A DNA stretch of 64,000 nt from Nocardia wallacei (lineage in GTDB: Bacteria > Actinomycetota > Actinomycetes > Mycobacteriales > Mycobacteriaceae): positions 3,224,001 through 3,288,000 of the forward strand of contig NZ_AP023396.1 in assembly GCF_014466955.1 (NCBI RefSeq), read 5' to 3'. Within the stretch, counting starts at the first letter, position 1. Each line of letters starts with the position of its first letter. The notes beneath the pieces are model-generated. The model was not told the origin of the DNA, made no database searches, and saw only the letters and a list, made by a program, of their open reading frames with translations. Positions 50,232-63,377 of the stretch are shown in pieces. A program made the position numbers and the translations under genes.

Positions 50232-51363
50232 ACAACGCGGTGATGGTGCTGGAGGACGGCCGGGTGTTCCGCGGCTCGGCCTTCGGCGCCGAGGGCGAGA
50301 CGCTGGGCGAGGCGGTGTTCTGCACCGCGATGACGGGATACCAGGAGACGCTGACCGATCCGAGCTACCACCGGCAGATCGTGGTGGCGACGGCGCCGCA
50401 GATCGGCAACACCGGCTGGAACGACGAGGACGACGAGTCGAAGAAGATCTGGGTGGCCGGGTACGCCGTGCGCGACCCCGCCCGCCGGGTCTCCAACTGG
50501 CGGGCCACCACTTCGCTGCCCGAGGAACTGCGCCGCCAGAACGTGGTCGGCATCGCGGGCATCGACACCCGCGCGCTGGTCCGCCACCTGCGCACCCGCG
50601 GCTCGATGAAGGCGGGCATCTTCTCCGGCCCGGCCGCCGACGCCGCGGTGGACGAGTTGCTGGGCCGGGTCACCGGGCAGCCCTCGATGCTGGGCGCCGA
50701 CCTGGCCGGCGAGGTCAGCACCGACGACGTCTACACGATCGAAGCCGGCGGGGCGGTGGGTGGGAAAGGTACTGCCGAGCACCGGTTCACCGTGGTCGCG
50801 GTCGACCTGGGGATCAAGACCAACACGCCGCGCATGTTCGCCCAGCGCGGGATGCGGGTGCACGTGGTGCCGTCGAGCGTCACTGTGGACCGGATCAGGG
50901 AGCTGCGGCCCGACGGTGTGTTCCTGTCCAACGGCCCCGGCGATCCGGCCACGCAGGACGACGCCGTGGATCTCACCAAAGCCATTCTGGGCGAAGGGAT
51001 TCCGCTGTTCGGCATCTGCTTCGGCAATCAGATCCTGGGCCGCGCGCTGGGCCTGGGCACCTACAAGATGAAGTTCGGCCACCGCGGCATCAACGTGCCG
51101 GTCGTCGACCACGCCACCGGGCAGGTCTCGATCACCGCGCAGAACCACGGATTCGCGCTGGAAGGCGAGGCCGGGCAGCGTTTCGACACCCCGTTCGGCG
51201 CCGCGGAGGTCAGCCACACCTGCGCCAACGACGGCACCGTCGAGGGCGTGCGGCTGGTGGACGGCCGCGCCTTCTCCGTGCAGTACCACCCGGAAGCCGC
51301 CGCCGGGCCCCATGATGCCGCTTATCTCTTCGACCGTTTCGCCGGTCTCATGGAAGGAGCCTG

Positions 51364-51364
<1 letters not shown>
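50228..51364 (+). CDS. carA: Carbamoyl phosphate synthase small subunit
   Basis: A 378-residue glutaminase. The class I amidotransferase triad is visible: Cys in FGICFGNQ, His and Glu in [12 protein letters not shown]. The N-terminal domain is [14 protein letters not shown]. It supplies ammonia from glutamine to CarB. GTG 50228 overlaps the preceding gene (GTGA), and carB follows with a 1-base overlap. Confidence 0.96.
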
Positions 51365-54672
<3,308 letters not shown>

Positions 54673-54689
54673 CTGAAGGAGACGATACG

Positions 54690-55103
54690 GTGGGAACCAT
54701 CGGGTTTGGCGCGGGACCGCGACCGGTAGGCGCTGGACGAGTGAAGCCGCGGCGCCGCGCGATCGACGGCGCCGTGGTGGCCCCGCCCGGCGGCGGGGAT
54801 GTCCGGCCGATGCGGAAGGTGGGCGGTTACAGCACCGTCGGCTTCCGCGCGACGCCGCCCATCGACCGCAAGCCGGCGGCCGAGCCGGAGCTCACGGCGA
54901 CCGAGCGCGAGCTGGCGGCGATCGACCGCGAACTCGCCGCCATCGACCGGGAGCTGGCGGCCGCGGACCGGGAGCTGGCGGGCTCCGGCACGGCCCCCGA
55001 GGCCCGGCTCGCCGGAGTTCCCGAGGCGTTCGCCGGTGTGCCGGGCCTCGGCGCGGTCGCCGACGTGCCACCGGGCGCGCGGCTCGCCGCAGCCCACCGA
55101 TGA
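54690..55103 (+). CDS. Unrecognised coiled-coil protein in the pyr operon
   Basis: A 137-residue protein. GTG 54690 has AAGGAG 8 nt upstream and is 17 bp after carB. Its TGA overlaps pyrF's ATG as ATGA, so it is coupled both ways. The first ~65 residues are basic, Gly/Pro-rich and disordered. Residues ~69-100 are exact heptads ([26 protein letters not shown]), a predicted coiled coil. The C-terminal ~35 are Ala/Gly/Pro-rich. The heptad codons differ synonymously between copies, which argues for selection on protein. I know no family; M. tuberculosis has carB directly before pyrF. Confidence 0.7.
   Translation: MGTIGFGAGPRPVGAGRVKPRRRAIDGAVVAPPGGGDVRPMRKVGGYSTVGFRATPPIDRKPAAEPELTATERELAAIDRELAAIDRELAAADRELAGSGTAPEARLAGVPEAFAGVPGLGAVADVPPGARLAAAHR
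54906..54983 (+). repeat. 21-bp heptad-coding repeats
   Basis: Units at 54906-54926, 54927-54947, 54948-54968 and a partial at 54969-54983 encode RELA(A)-type heptads with differing synonymous codons. Confidence 0.8.
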
Positions 55104-55924
55104 CGTCGTTCGGCGCGCGGCTGCGGCACGAGATGCGGCAGCACGGGCCGTTGTGTGTCGGCATCGACCCGCACCCGCAGTTGCTGCGGGACTGGGAGCT
55201 GTCGGAGGACATCGACGGCCTGAAACGGTTCGCCGACGCGTGCGTGGACGCCTTCGCGGGCCGGGTGGCCCTGGTGAAGCCGCAGGTGGCGTTCTTCGAG
55301 GCGTACGGCTCCGGCGGTTTCATGGTGCTCGAGGACACCATCGCCGCGCTGCGCGACTCCGGCACGCTGGTGCTCGCCGACGCCAAGCGCGGCGACATCG
55401 GCTCCACCATGGCCGCCTACGCCGCGGCCTGGCTCGGTGACGGACCGCTGGGCAGCGATGCCGTCACGGTGTCGCCGTATCTCGGATTCGGTTCGCTCGC
55501 ACCGGCATTGGAGCTGGCCGAGATGAACCGCCGCGGCCTGTTCGTGCTGGCGGCCACCTCCAATCCGGAGGCCGCCGGTCTGCAGCGCACCGTCACCGCC
55601 GACGGCCGGACCGTCGCCCAGGGCATGGTCGACGACGTCGCGGTGCGCAACGTGGGCGCCGCCTTCGGCTCGGTTGGAGTCGTCGTGGGCGCCACGCTGA
55701 CCGAGATCCCGAATCTGTCCCTGCTCAACGGTCCGATCCTGATGCCGGGCGTGGGCGCGCAGGGCGGGGGACCGGAGTCGGTCCGCGCCCTGATTCCGGC
55801 GGGCAGCCACGCCGCGGTGCTGCCGAACGTGTCGCGCGAACTGTTGCGGGCCGGGCCGGACGTCTCGGCCCTGCGTGAGCGGCTCGAGCGGCTGCGCGAC
55901 GATTTCGCGTTCCTTCAGGCCTGA
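55100..55924 (+). CDS. pyrF: Orotidine 5'-phosphate decarboxylase
   Basis: A 274-residue type 2 OMP decarboxylase giving UMP. The catalytic motif is [12 protein letters not shown] (Asp-x-Lys...Asp). The N-terminal [14 protein letters not shown] and the [12 protein letters not shown] phosphate loop fit. ATG 55100 overlaps the coiled-coil gene by 4 bp. It ends the operon: a large stem-loop follows at once. Confidence 0.96.
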   Translation: MTSFGARLRHEMRQHGPLCVGIDPHPQLLRDWELSEDIDGLKRFADACVDAFAGRVALVKPQVAFFEAYGSGGFMVLEDTIAALRDSGTLVLADAKRGDIGSTMAAYAAAWLGDGPLGSDAVTVSPYLGFGSLAPALELAEMNRRGLFVLAATSNPEAAGLQRTVTADGRTVAQGMVDDVAVRNVGAAFGSVGVVVGATLTEIPNLSLLNGPILMPGVGAQGGGPESVRALIPAGSHAAVLPNVSRELLRAGPDVSALRERLERLRDDFAFLQA

Positions 55925-55975
55925 GCCGCCGCCGTCCCGGGCTCCCCGCACATCGGAGATCCGGGCGGTGGCGGC
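55925..55975 (+). terminator. Stem-loop terminator after pyrF
   Basis: GCCGCCGCCGTCCCGG (55925-55940) pairs with CCGGGCGGTGGCGGC (55961-55975): 14 Watson-Crick pairs, one G-U and one bulge, with an inner CTCC/GGAG. It starts on the first base after the stop codon. No T-tract, as is common in actinobacteria. Confidence 0.75.
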
Positions 55976-56442
55976 CGCCGCGGATACCGACGAAACTGGT
56001 CTGTTTGCCCGGATGGGCCCGCTGCCGCTCCCGGCCCTCGTGGCCGTCCGGGAATCACACCCCTGTGTTTTCCGCTGTCAGCGCCCCGCGGAGGCCGTGG
56101 CGCGCGGCCTCCGGACCGGATGCCGGTACCGCTCTCGTGACCCGAATCAGGTGCCTCGAACCGCGACACGCAGGCATGAAAACGTGCGACACGCCGAAAA
56201 ATCGAGAAAAGTCCTGGTCGCGCGATAACGGGCCGATTACGACCGCTTCGGTCACTCGCCCAATCGGTCAGGTGCCCGGTAGCCGACCGTATAACCGCAG
56301 GCCACGCGGCTGCGAGCGGATCCGGCGGTAGGATCTGCGCTAGCGGCTCGAGTGTGCGCGAAGGTCCGCCCGGGTGCCCGCCACCCTGCCCGAATCCCGC
56401 GCTGACCTGGGGGGTGGGTTCGCAATCGGCACGCCGCGTGGG
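55976..56442. other. Intergenic between pyrF terminator and mihF promoter
   Basis: No convincing gene on either strand. Less GC-rich around 56160-56300. TAGGAT (56329-56334) is a further -10-like box upstream of mihF. An upstream extension of mihF has been debated in mycobacteria; I see no coding support for one here. Confidence 0.4.
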
Positions 56443-56474
56443 TACGGTCGCACAGACCGCCGGGTTACCGGCGG
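56443..56474 (+). promoter_or_regulatory. mihF -10 box and 5' hairpin
   Basis: TACGGT (56443-56448) would start the transcript near 56455. The perfect hairpin CCGCCGG-GTTA-CCGGCGG (56457-56474) would then be at the mRNA 5' end, about 35 nt before the mihF start. Confidence 0.5.
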
Positions 56475-56508
56475 GAGATTAAGCAATGAACGATGAGACG
56501 GAGGAACC

Positions 56509-56826
56509 GTGGCCCTTCCCCAGCTGACTGACGAGCAGCGCGCCGCTGCTTTGGAGAAGGCGGCTGCCGCTCGCCGCGCTCGGGCAGAGCTCAAGGAGCG
56601 CTTGAAGCGTGGCGGCACCGACCTGAAGACGGTCCTGAAGGATGCCGAGACCGACGAGGTCCTGGGCAAGATGAAGGTGTCGGCGCTGCTGGAGGCCCTG
56701 CCCAAGGTCGGCAAGGTCAAGGCGGCGGAGATCATGACCGAGCTGGAGATCGCTCCGACGCGCCGCCTGCGCGGTCTGGGCGACCGCCAGCGCAAGGCGT
56801 TGCTGGCGAAGTTCGACCAAGCCTGA
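56509..56826 (+). CDS. mihF: Actinobacterial integration host factor mIHF
   Basis: A 105-residue nucleoid protein: a long charged N-terminal helix ([22 protein letters not shown]), then an S13-like HhH DNA-binding core ([28 protein letters not shown]). It bends DNA and supports nucleoid structure and transcription. GTG 56509 has GGAGGA 6 nt upstream. gmk follows 7 bp later. Confidence 0.96.
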   Translation: MALPQLTDEQRAAALEKAAAARRARAELKERLKRGGTDLKTVLKDAETDEVLGKMKVSALLEALPKVGKVKAAEIMTELEIAPTRRLRGLGDRQRKALLAKFDQA

Positions 56827-56833
56827 TCCGAGG

Positions 56834-57415
56834 GTGGTCGAGCATTCGCAGAAGGGTCGGCTGGTAGTACTGGTCGGCCCCTCGGCCGTCGGCAAGTCCA
56901 CCGTGGTCCGCTGTGTCCGCGAGCGGCTGCCCGACCTGGTTTTCAGTGTGTCGGCCACCACCCGGGCCCCGCGGCCCGGGGAGGTCGACGGCCGGGACTA
57001 CCGGTTCGTGACCAGGGCCGAGTTCGACGCCATGATCGAACAGGGGGAATTGCTCGAGTGGGCCGACATTCACGGCGGCCTGCAGCGGTCCGGCACCCCG
57101 GCCGCACCCGTACGGGCGGCGCTCGCCGCCAATCTGCCCGTGCTCGTGGAGGTCGACCTGGCGGGGGCGCGGCAGATCCGCACCACCATGCCGGAGGCCC
57201 TTCTGGTCTTCCTCGCGCCACCGAGCTGGGACGAACTCGTCGCCCGGCTGACCGGTCGCGGCACCGAATCGCCCGAGGTCATCGAGCGTCGGCTGCAGAC
57301 CGCGAGGACCGAACTCGCCGCATGTGACGAGTTCGACACCGTGATCGTGAACGACGACCTGACCAGCGCCTGTGAGCAGTTGGTATCGTTATTCGTTAGC
57401 ACAAATTCGAGATGA
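56834..57415 (+). CDS. gmk: Guanylate kinase
   Basis: A 193-residue kinase phosphorylating GMP to GDP. The P-loop is GPSAVGKS (15-22), the GMP site [17 protein letters not shown], and the catalytic region [14 protein letters not shown] 56834 is the only upstream start; its GAGG lies unusually close, so translation may be coupled to mihF. Confidence 0.95.
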   Translation: MVEHSQKGRLVVLVGPSAVGKSTVVRCVRERLPDLVFSVSATTRAPRPGEVDGRDYRFVTRAEFDAMIEQGELLEWADIHGGLQRSGTPAAPVRAALAANLPVLVEVDLAGARQIRTTMPEALLVFLAPPSWDELVARLTGRGTESPEVIERRLQTARTELAACDEFDTVIVNDDLTSACEQLVSLFVSTNSR

Positions 57416-57769
<354 letters not shown>

Positions 57770-57821
57770 GCCAGCGGCGCCGCCGCCCACCCATCTCCAC
57801 CGGACGAAGAGGCTTAGTCAG

Positions 57822-59039
57822 ATGCGGATCGTTGTCGGCGTGGGCGGCGGTATCGCCGCCTACAAGGCCTGCTCGCTCGTTCGCAAGTTCACCGAGACCG
57901 GGCACGACGTCCGGGTGATCCCCACCGAGTCGGCGCTGCAGTTCGTCGGCCGGGCCACCTTCGAGGCGCTGTCGGGCAATCCCGTGCACACCGGCGTCTT
58001 CGCCGACGTGCCCGAGGTGCCGCACGTCCGCCTCGGCCAAGAGGCCGATCTGGTCGTGATCGCCCCCGCGACGGCCGACCTGATGGCCCGCTCCGCGCTG
58101 GGCCGCGCCGACGATCTGCTCACCGCGACCCTGCTGACCGCACGATGTCCCGTGCTGTACGCCCCGGCCATGCACACCGAGATGTGGGAGCATCCGGCCA
58201 CGGTGGCGAACGTCGCGACGCTGCGGGCGCACGGCGCGATCGTCATGGAACCGGCCGCGGGCAGGCTGACCGGCGCCGACACCGGCCCGGGGCGACTGCC
58301 CGAGCCGGAGGAGATCTTCGCGCTGGCGTCGCTGCTGCTGGAGCGCTCCGACGCCATCCCGCGCGATCTGACGGGCCGCCGCATCGTGGTCTCCGCGGGT
58401 GGAACCCGCGAGCCGCTGGATCCGGTGCGCTTCCTGGGCAATCGCAGCTCCGGTAAGCAGGGTTTCGCGCTGGCCCGGCTGGCCGCGCAGCGCGGCGCGC
58501 ACGTCACGCTGGTCGCGGGCAACACCATCGGCCTCGAACCGCCCGCCGCGGTGGAACTGGTGCATGTCACGACGGCCGAACAGCTCGGCGTCGCGGTCGA
58601 CAAGCACGCGGTCGGCGCCGACGCGGTGATCATGGCCGCCGCGGTGGCCGACTTCCGGCCCACCAACGTGGCCGCGGCCAAGATCAAGAAGGGTGTGGAC
58701 GAGCCGGACCGGATCGACCTCACCAAGAATCGCGACATTCTGGCCGGGCTGGTGCAGGCCCGGCACGACGGGCAGCTGCCCGGACTGGCCATCGTCGGCT
58801 TCGCTGCGGAGACCGGCGACGAGCACGGCGACGTGCTCACCCACGCGCGCGCCAAACTCGAGCGGAAGGGCTGCGACCTGCTGGTTGTCAATGCCGTCGG
58901 TGAGGGTAAGGCGTTCGAGGTGGACAACAACGACGGCTGGCTGCTCGGCGCCGACGGCACCGAGCAGGCTCTCGACCACGGGTCGAAGCTGCTGCTGGCC
59001 AGTCGCGTGCTGGATGCGCTGGGACCGCTGTTGCGCTGA
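57822..59039 (+). CDS. coaBC: Bifunctional CoaBC (PPC decarboxylase/PPCS)
   Basis: A 405-residue fusion for coenzyme A synthesis. The CoaC flavoprotein half (1-~185) has VGGGIAAYK and PAMHTEMW, with His where most bacteria have Asn in PXMNXXMW, an actinobacterial feature. The CoaB half has NRSSGKQG, AAAVADFRP and KIKK. It condenses phosphopantothenate with cysteine (CTP) and decarboxylates the product. ATG 57822 is 52 bp after rpoZ. Confidence 0.95.
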   Translation: MRIVVGVGGGIAAYKACSLVRKFTETGHDVRVIPTESALQFVGRATFEALSGNPVHTGVFADVPEVPHVRLGQEADLVVIAPATADLMARSALGRADDLLTATLLTARCPVLYAPAMHTEMWEHPATVANVATLRAHGAIVMEPAAGRLTGADTGPGRLPEPEEIFALASLLLERSDAIPRDLTGRRIVVSAGGTREPLDPVRFLGNRSSGKQGFALARLAAQRGAHVTLVAGNTIGLEPPAAVELVHVTTAEQLGVAVDKHAVGADAVIMAAAVADFRPTNVAAAKIKKGVDEPDRIDLTKNRDILAGLVQARHDGQLPGLAIVGFAAETGDEHGDVLTHARAKLERKGCDLLVVNAVGEGKAFEVDNNDGWLLGADGTEQALDHGSKLLLASRVLDALGPLLR

Positions 59040-59049
59040 GGCGCAAACG

Positions 59050-59123
59050 GTTTCGGCCTAGCATGCGAATACGCGTTCGGTGCACAATGGCATCGAGCGC
59101 GATAGTGCACCGACTGCCGAAAC
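59050..59123 (+). other. Nested stem-loop between coaBC and metK
   Basis: The outer stem is GTTTCGG (59050-59056) with CCGAAAC (59117-59123). The inner stem is TCGGTGCAC (59077-59085) with GTGCACCGA (59105-59113). It begins 11 nt after the coaBC stop. It may be a terminator without a T-tract, or a structured element in a metK leader. I could not match it to a known SAM riboswitch. Confidence 0.5.
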
Positions 59124-59238
59124 GGAGCCCTGTGGAGGCGGTAGCGGGTGGCGACGGCGGTAGATGCTGGTCACGGCACTGCCGCGGTGCGCTGGGACCG
59201 TACCGCGTCGGTGGTTTGGAATAGTCTGAGGTAAAGGG

Positions 59239-59275
59239 TTGTGCTGTGGCGCGAGTTCGCTACTGTCGCAACTCG
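59239..59275 (+). promoter_or_regulatory. metK promoter with inverted repeat
   Basis: TTGTGC (59239-59244) and TACTGT (59261-59266) at 16 bp form a plausible promoter. CGAGTT (59252-59257) and AACTCG (59270-59275) form an inverted repeat flanking the -10. Confidence 0.45.
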
Positions 59276-59307
59276 GTACCAGACCCGTTGAGGGAGAGGG
59301 AAAAACT

Positions 59308-60522
59308 GTGCGCACGTCCGGTAGCCGGCTATTCACCAGCGAGTCCGTGACCGAGGGTCATCCCGACAAGATCTGTGATGCCATCAGCGATTCCGTTCTC
59401 GACGCGCTGCTCGCGCAGGATCCCCGCAGCCGCGTCGCGGTGGAGACCTTGGTGACGACGGGCCAGGTGCATGTCGCGGGCGAGGTCACCACCGAGGCCT
59501 ACGCCGACATCCCGACCATCGTGCGCGAGAAGGTGCTCGAGATCGGATACGACTCGTCCGCAAAGGGTTTCGACGGCGCGTCCTGCGGTGTCAATGTCGC
59601 GATCGGCGCGCAGTCGCCCGATATCGCCCAGGGTGTGGACACCTCGCACGAGGCCCGCGTCGGCGGCTCCGATGACGAGATCGAGCGCCAGGGCGCCGGC
59701 GACCAGGGCCTGATGTTCGGCTACGCCACCCGGGAGACCCCGGAGTTGATGCCGCTGCCGATCGCGCTGGCGCACCGGCTGTCGCGGCGGCTCACCGAGG
59801 TCCGCAAGTCCGGCGTGCTGCCGTACCTGCGGCCCGACGGCAAGACCCAGGTCACCATCGAGTACGACGGCACCAAGCCGGTCCGGCTGGACACGGTGGT
59901 GCTGTCCACCCAGCACGCCGCCGACATCGACCTGGACAACCTGCTCGCCCCCGACATCCGCGAGAAGGTCGTGGAGTCGGTGCTGGCCGATCTGGAACTG
60001 CCCGAGCCGCTGAACACCTCCGATTTCCGGCTGCTGGTGAACCCGACCGGCAAGTTCGTCCTCGGTGGCCCGATGGGCGACGCCGGTCTCACCGGTCGCA
60101 AGATCATCGTCGACACCTACGGCGGCATGGCCCGCCACGGCGGTGGCGCGTTCTCCGGCAAGGACCCGTCGAAGGTGGACCGCTCGGCCGCCTACGCCAT
60201 GCGGTGGGTCGCCAAGAACGTCGTCGCGGCCGAACTCGCCGAGCGGGTCGAGGTGCAGGTCGCCTACGCCATAGGCAAGGCGGCGCCGGTGGGCCTGTTC
60301 GTGGAGACGTTCGGTACCGAGCAGGTGGACCCGGCCAAGATCTCCACCGCCATCGCCGAAGTGTTCGACCTGCGGCCCGGCGCGATCATCCGCGATCTGG
60401 ACCTGCTGCGCCCGATCTACGCGCCGACTGCGGCGTACGGCCACTTCGGCCGTACCGATATCGACCTGCCGTGGGAGAGCACCGACCGCGCGGGCAAGCT
60501 GCGCGCGGCAGTGGGACTGTGA
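59308..60522 (+). CDS. metK: S-adenosylmethionine synthetase
   Basis: A 404-residue enzyme making SAM from methionine and ATP. Signatures: [27 protein letters not shown] and [19 protein letters not shown] 59308 has GGGAGAGGG at 6 nt; the open frame upstream is not coding-like. Confidence 0.97.
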   Translation: MRTSGSRLFTSESVTEGHPDKICDAISDSVLDALLAQDPRSRVAVETLVTTGQVHVAGEVTTEAYADIPTIVREKVLEIGYDSSAKGFDGASCGVNVAIGAQSPDIAQGVDTSHEARVGGSDDEIERQGAGDQGLMFGYATRETPELMPLPIALAHRLSRRLTEVRKSGVLPYLRPDGKTQVTIEYDGTKPVRLDTVVLSTQHAADIDLDNLLAPDIREKVVESVLADLELPEPLNTSDFRLLVNPTGKFVLGGPMGDAGLTGRKIIVDTYGGMARHGGGAFSGKDPSKVDRSAAYAMRWVAKNVVAAELAERVEVQVAYAIGKAAPVGLFVETFGTEQVDPAKISTAIAEVFDLRPGAIIRDLDLLRPIYAPTAAYGHFGRTDIDLPWESTDRAGKLRAAVGL

Positions 60523-60540
60523 TCGTGTCCGTCGACGGTG

Positions 60541-60565
60541 CCGGTCGGCCGCGCGCGGCCGCCGG
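60541..60565 (+). terminator. GC palindrome between metK and priA
   Basis: CCGG-TC-GGCCGCG-CGCGGCC-G-CCGG; the inner 14 bp (60547-60560) is a perfect palindrome. Possible weak terminator or attenuating hairpin just before the priA start. Confidence 0.35.
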
Positions 60566-60572
60566 GCGGTAA

Positions 60573-63212
60573 TTGACCGAGGCCGCGCCCGAGGCGGCAG
60601 CCGCTGCGCCCCGCAAGGGCAAGCAGGCTGCCGCCGTCGCGTCGGTGCGCCCGATCGCGCGGGTGCTGCCGATGCTCGAACCCGCCCACCTGGACCGGGA
60701 TTTCGACTACCTGGTCCCCGCCGAGATGGACGCGCTCGCCCAGCCGGGTGTGCGCGTCCGGGTGCGTTTCTCGGGCCGCCTCATCGACGGTTTCATCCTG
60801 GACCGCCTCGACCACACCGACCACACCGGAAAGCTGATGCGGCTCGAGCGGGTGGTCTCCGGCGAACAGGTCCTCACACCGGAAATTCTCCGTCTCGTCA
60901 CCGCGGTCGCGGCCCGGTGCGCGGGCACCCGCGCCGACGTCCTCCGCCTGGCGATACCCCCGCGCCACGCCAGGGTGGAGTCGGAAAAGCCACGTGGGCA
61001 GGAGGATTCGGGTGCCGCCTCGGTATCGGAGGCGGTCGTGAACGAACGGGCCTCCGGCGAAAGCGGCGACGGGCGTTCGGATTCGGTGGGGACCGAACTG
61101 GATTCGGCCTCGATCGATGCGAGTGCCGAGGCAGTGGAGAAGACGTCGGATACCGGACGCCGGGCTTCGTTGGGGCCGGAGTCGGATTCGGTGTGGCCCG
61201 GTCCGAACAGCCGAGCCGGAGGTGCGCGGCGCGCGGGGGGTCCGGAAGTGGTTGTGTCCGAGCTGGATTCGGGATCGTCCGGTGTGATCGACGGTGCCGA
61301 CGGTGTGCCGGTCGACGGAGAAGGGGCGAGCCGGGGCCGGGTGGGAGCCACGGCGGATCCGGCTTCGCCCGTTGATCTTTCGCGGTATGCGGGGTGGGAG
61401 AAGTATCGGCACGGGATGTCGTTCCTGAGTGCGCTGGCGGGCGGAAAGGGGCCGCGGGCGGCGTGGCAGGCGGTGCCGGGGGAGGAGTGGGCGCGGCGGC
61501 TGGCCGAGTTGGCGGCGGTGGTGGTGGGGAGCGGGCGCAGTGCCGTGCTGATCGTCCCCGATCAGCGGGATCTGGATCGGCTGTCCGCGGCGTGTGCGGA
61601 ATCGGTGGGAGACGCGGCGGTCGGGCTGGCGGCCGGGCTCGGGCCCGCCGCGCGATACCGGCGGTGGTTGGCCATCCTGCGCGGTACTGCGCGGGTGGTG
61701 ATCGGTACGCGCAGTGCGGTTTTCGCGCCGGCGCGGGATCTCGGCCTGATCGCGATCTGGGACGACGGGGACGACACCTACGCCGAGCCCCGGGCGCCGT
61801 ACCCGCACGCGCGGGAGGTGGCGATGCTGCGCGCACACGAGACCGGCGCCGCGTTCGTGGCGGGCGGGTTCGCGCGGACCGCCGAGATCCAGGCCGTCGT
61901 GGCCTCCGGGTGGGCGCACGACCTGATCGCCGATCGCGCGGTCGTGCGGCGGTTCGCGCCGCGGATCAGCGCGCCCGGCGACAGTGACGTCGCTCTGGAA
62001 CGGGACCCGGTCGCGCAGGCCGTGCGCATCCCGGCGGTGGCGTTCACCGCGGCCCGCAAGGCACTCGCCGCCGGGCAGCCGGTCCTGGTCCAGGTGCCGC
62101 GCCGCGGTTACGTGCCCGCCCTCGCCTGTGCCAAATGCCGCGTCCCCGCCCGGTGCCGACACTGCAACGGGCCGCTGGCGCTACCCGACACCGACGCCCC
62201 CCGATCCGCGAAGGTCGCTGCGCGACACAACGATCCGACCACGCGCCCTTCCGCGCGGCGCCGCGGCACGACCACTGATGCCGGGGCCGCTGCTCGCGCC
62301 ATGCCCTTCGACGAGTCCGCTGCGGCGACCGGAGAACGGCGGGATCCGTCGGCCCGGCCGGAACCGAGGGCTCCCGCGGCGCGTCCACCCTCGGCCCGGG
62401 AGCTGGGGGTCGCGTTGTCGCGCAGCGCGTCCGAGCCGGTGGCGCACAGCCCGAGCTGCCGCTGGTGCGGGAAGACCGAACCCGTGTTCCGGTGTGGGTC
62501 CTGTGGGTCCCGGGCATTGCGCGCGGTGGTCATCGGGGCGGCGCGGACGGCGGAGGAGTTGGGCCGGGCGTTTCCCGAGGTGCCGATCCGGGCGTCGGGT
62601 GGTGCGGCCGTGCTGGATGCGGTGTCCGGCGAGGCGCAGGTGGTGGTCGCGACCATCGGCGCCGAACCGGCGACCCCGGACGGCTACGGGGTGGCGCTGC
62701 TGCTCGACGGCTGGGCGCTGTTGGGCCGCGCGGACCTGCGGGCGGCGGAGGACGCGCTGCGGCGGTGGATGTCGGCCGCGACGCTGGTGCGGTCGTCCGG
62801 GCAGGTGATCGTCATGGCGGAGCCGTCCGTGCCCACCGTGCAGGCGCTGGTGCGCTGGGATCCGGTGGGGCACGCGAGATTCGAGCTGGAGTCCCGCACC
62901 GAGGTGCGCTTCCCGCCCGCCGTCCGCTTCGCCGCGATCGACGGCACCACCGAGTCCATCGCCGAATTGCTCGGCGAGGCACAGCTTCCCGACGGAGTGG
63001 AGATGCTGGGACCCGTGCCGCTGCCGCCCGGGGCGCGAAAGCCGTTCTCCTCCGGCGATTCCCCGGCCGAGGTGGAGCGGATGATCCTGCGCGCGGACCG
63101 CGCTCGCGGCGCTGCCCTCGCCCGCGCTCTCGGCGCCGCCCAGGCCGTCCGCAGCACCCACCGCTCGGACGCGCCACTGCGGGTGCAGATAGACCCTATC
63201 GATATCGGCTGA
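60573..63212 (+). CDS. priA: Primosomal PriA-like protein, helicase motifs degenerate
   Basis: An 879-residue PriA homologue. The 3'-DNA-binding domain is at the start (LDRDFDYLVPAEMD). The Walker A GKT is missing (the region reads ...AWQAVPGEEWARR), and the DEAH box is replaced by IWDDGDD, so it is unlikely to unwind DNA, as noted for mycobacterial PriA. Zinc cysteines are CAKC, CRHC, CRWC, CGSC. Two insertions stand out: about 115 Ser/Gly/Glu-rich residues (~145-260) and ~90 residues between the zinc pairs. TTG 60573 directly follows a stop codon, so the start is TTG or a later codon. Confidence 0.85.
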   Translation: MTEAAPEAAAAAPRKGKQAAAVASVRPIARVLPMLEPAHLDRDFDYLVPAEMDALAQPGVRVRVRFSGRLIDGFILDRLDHTDHTGKLMRLERVVSGEQVLTPEILRLVTAVAARCAGTRADVLRLAIPPRHARVESEKPRGQEDSGAASVSEAVVNERASGESGDGRSDSVGTELDSASIDASAEAVEKTSDTGRRASLGPESDSVWPGPNSRAGGARRAGGPEVVVSELDSGSSGVIDGADGVPVDGEGASRGRVGATADPASPVDLSRYAGWEKYRHGMSFLSALAGGKGPRAAWQAVPGEEWARRLAELAAVVVGSGRSAVLIVPDQRDLDRLSAACAESVGDAAVGLAAGLGPAARYRRWLAILRGTARVVIGTRSAVFAPARDLGLIAIWDDGDDTYAEPRAPYPHAREVAMLRAHETGAAFVAGGFARTAEIQAVVASGWAHDLIADRAVVRRFAPRISAPGDSDVALERDPVAQAVRIPAVAFTAARKALAAGQPVLVQVPRRGYVPALACAKCRVPARCRHCNGPLALPDTDAPRSAKVAARHNDPTTRPSARRRGTTTDAGAAARAMPFDESAAATGERRDPSARPEPRAPAARPPSARELGVALSRSASEPVAHSPSCRWCGKTEPVFRCGSCGSRALRAVVIGAARTAEELGRAFPEVPIRASGGAAVLDAVSGEAQVVVATIGAEPATPDGYGVALLLDGWALLGRADLRAAEDALRRWMSAATLVRSSGQVIVMAEPSVPTVQALVRWDPVGHARFELESRTEVRFPPAVRFAAIDGTTESIAELLGEAQLPDGVEMLGPVPLPPGARKPFSSGDSPAEVERMILRADRARGAALARALGAAQAVRSTHRSDAPLRVQIDPIDIG

Positions 63213-63330
63213 TCGAGCCCGAGCGCGGTGTCGTGGACGCCGTGTCGTGGACGCCGATCACCTCGAGTCCGGCTGCGGCGGCGAGGGACCGGTAGCCGTC
63301 GGCGGTGCGTCTTTTCGCGGCTTGCTCCGG
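63196..63330 (-). pseudogene. Possible 3' remnant of a lost gene
   Basis: Minus-strand frame ending at 63196, strongly G/C at third positions over about 30 codons (KRRTADGYRSLAAAAGLEVI), with no start codon. The segment resembles the C terminus of a methyltransferase-like protein but is too short to assign. A 14-bp tandem duplication (63228-63241, 63242-63255) shifts its frame near the end. It overlaps the priA 3' end by 17 bp. Confidence 0.3.
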
Positions 63331-63377
63331 GAAAGTACCCGCCCGAATTTCCGATCGTCTTGGACGAATGGGATCGC

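Noticed and set aside
59040..59307. SAM riboswitch upstream of metK
   Set aside because: The stems present do not show the conserved cores of known SAM classes as far as I can judge by eye; recorded only as a stem-loop.
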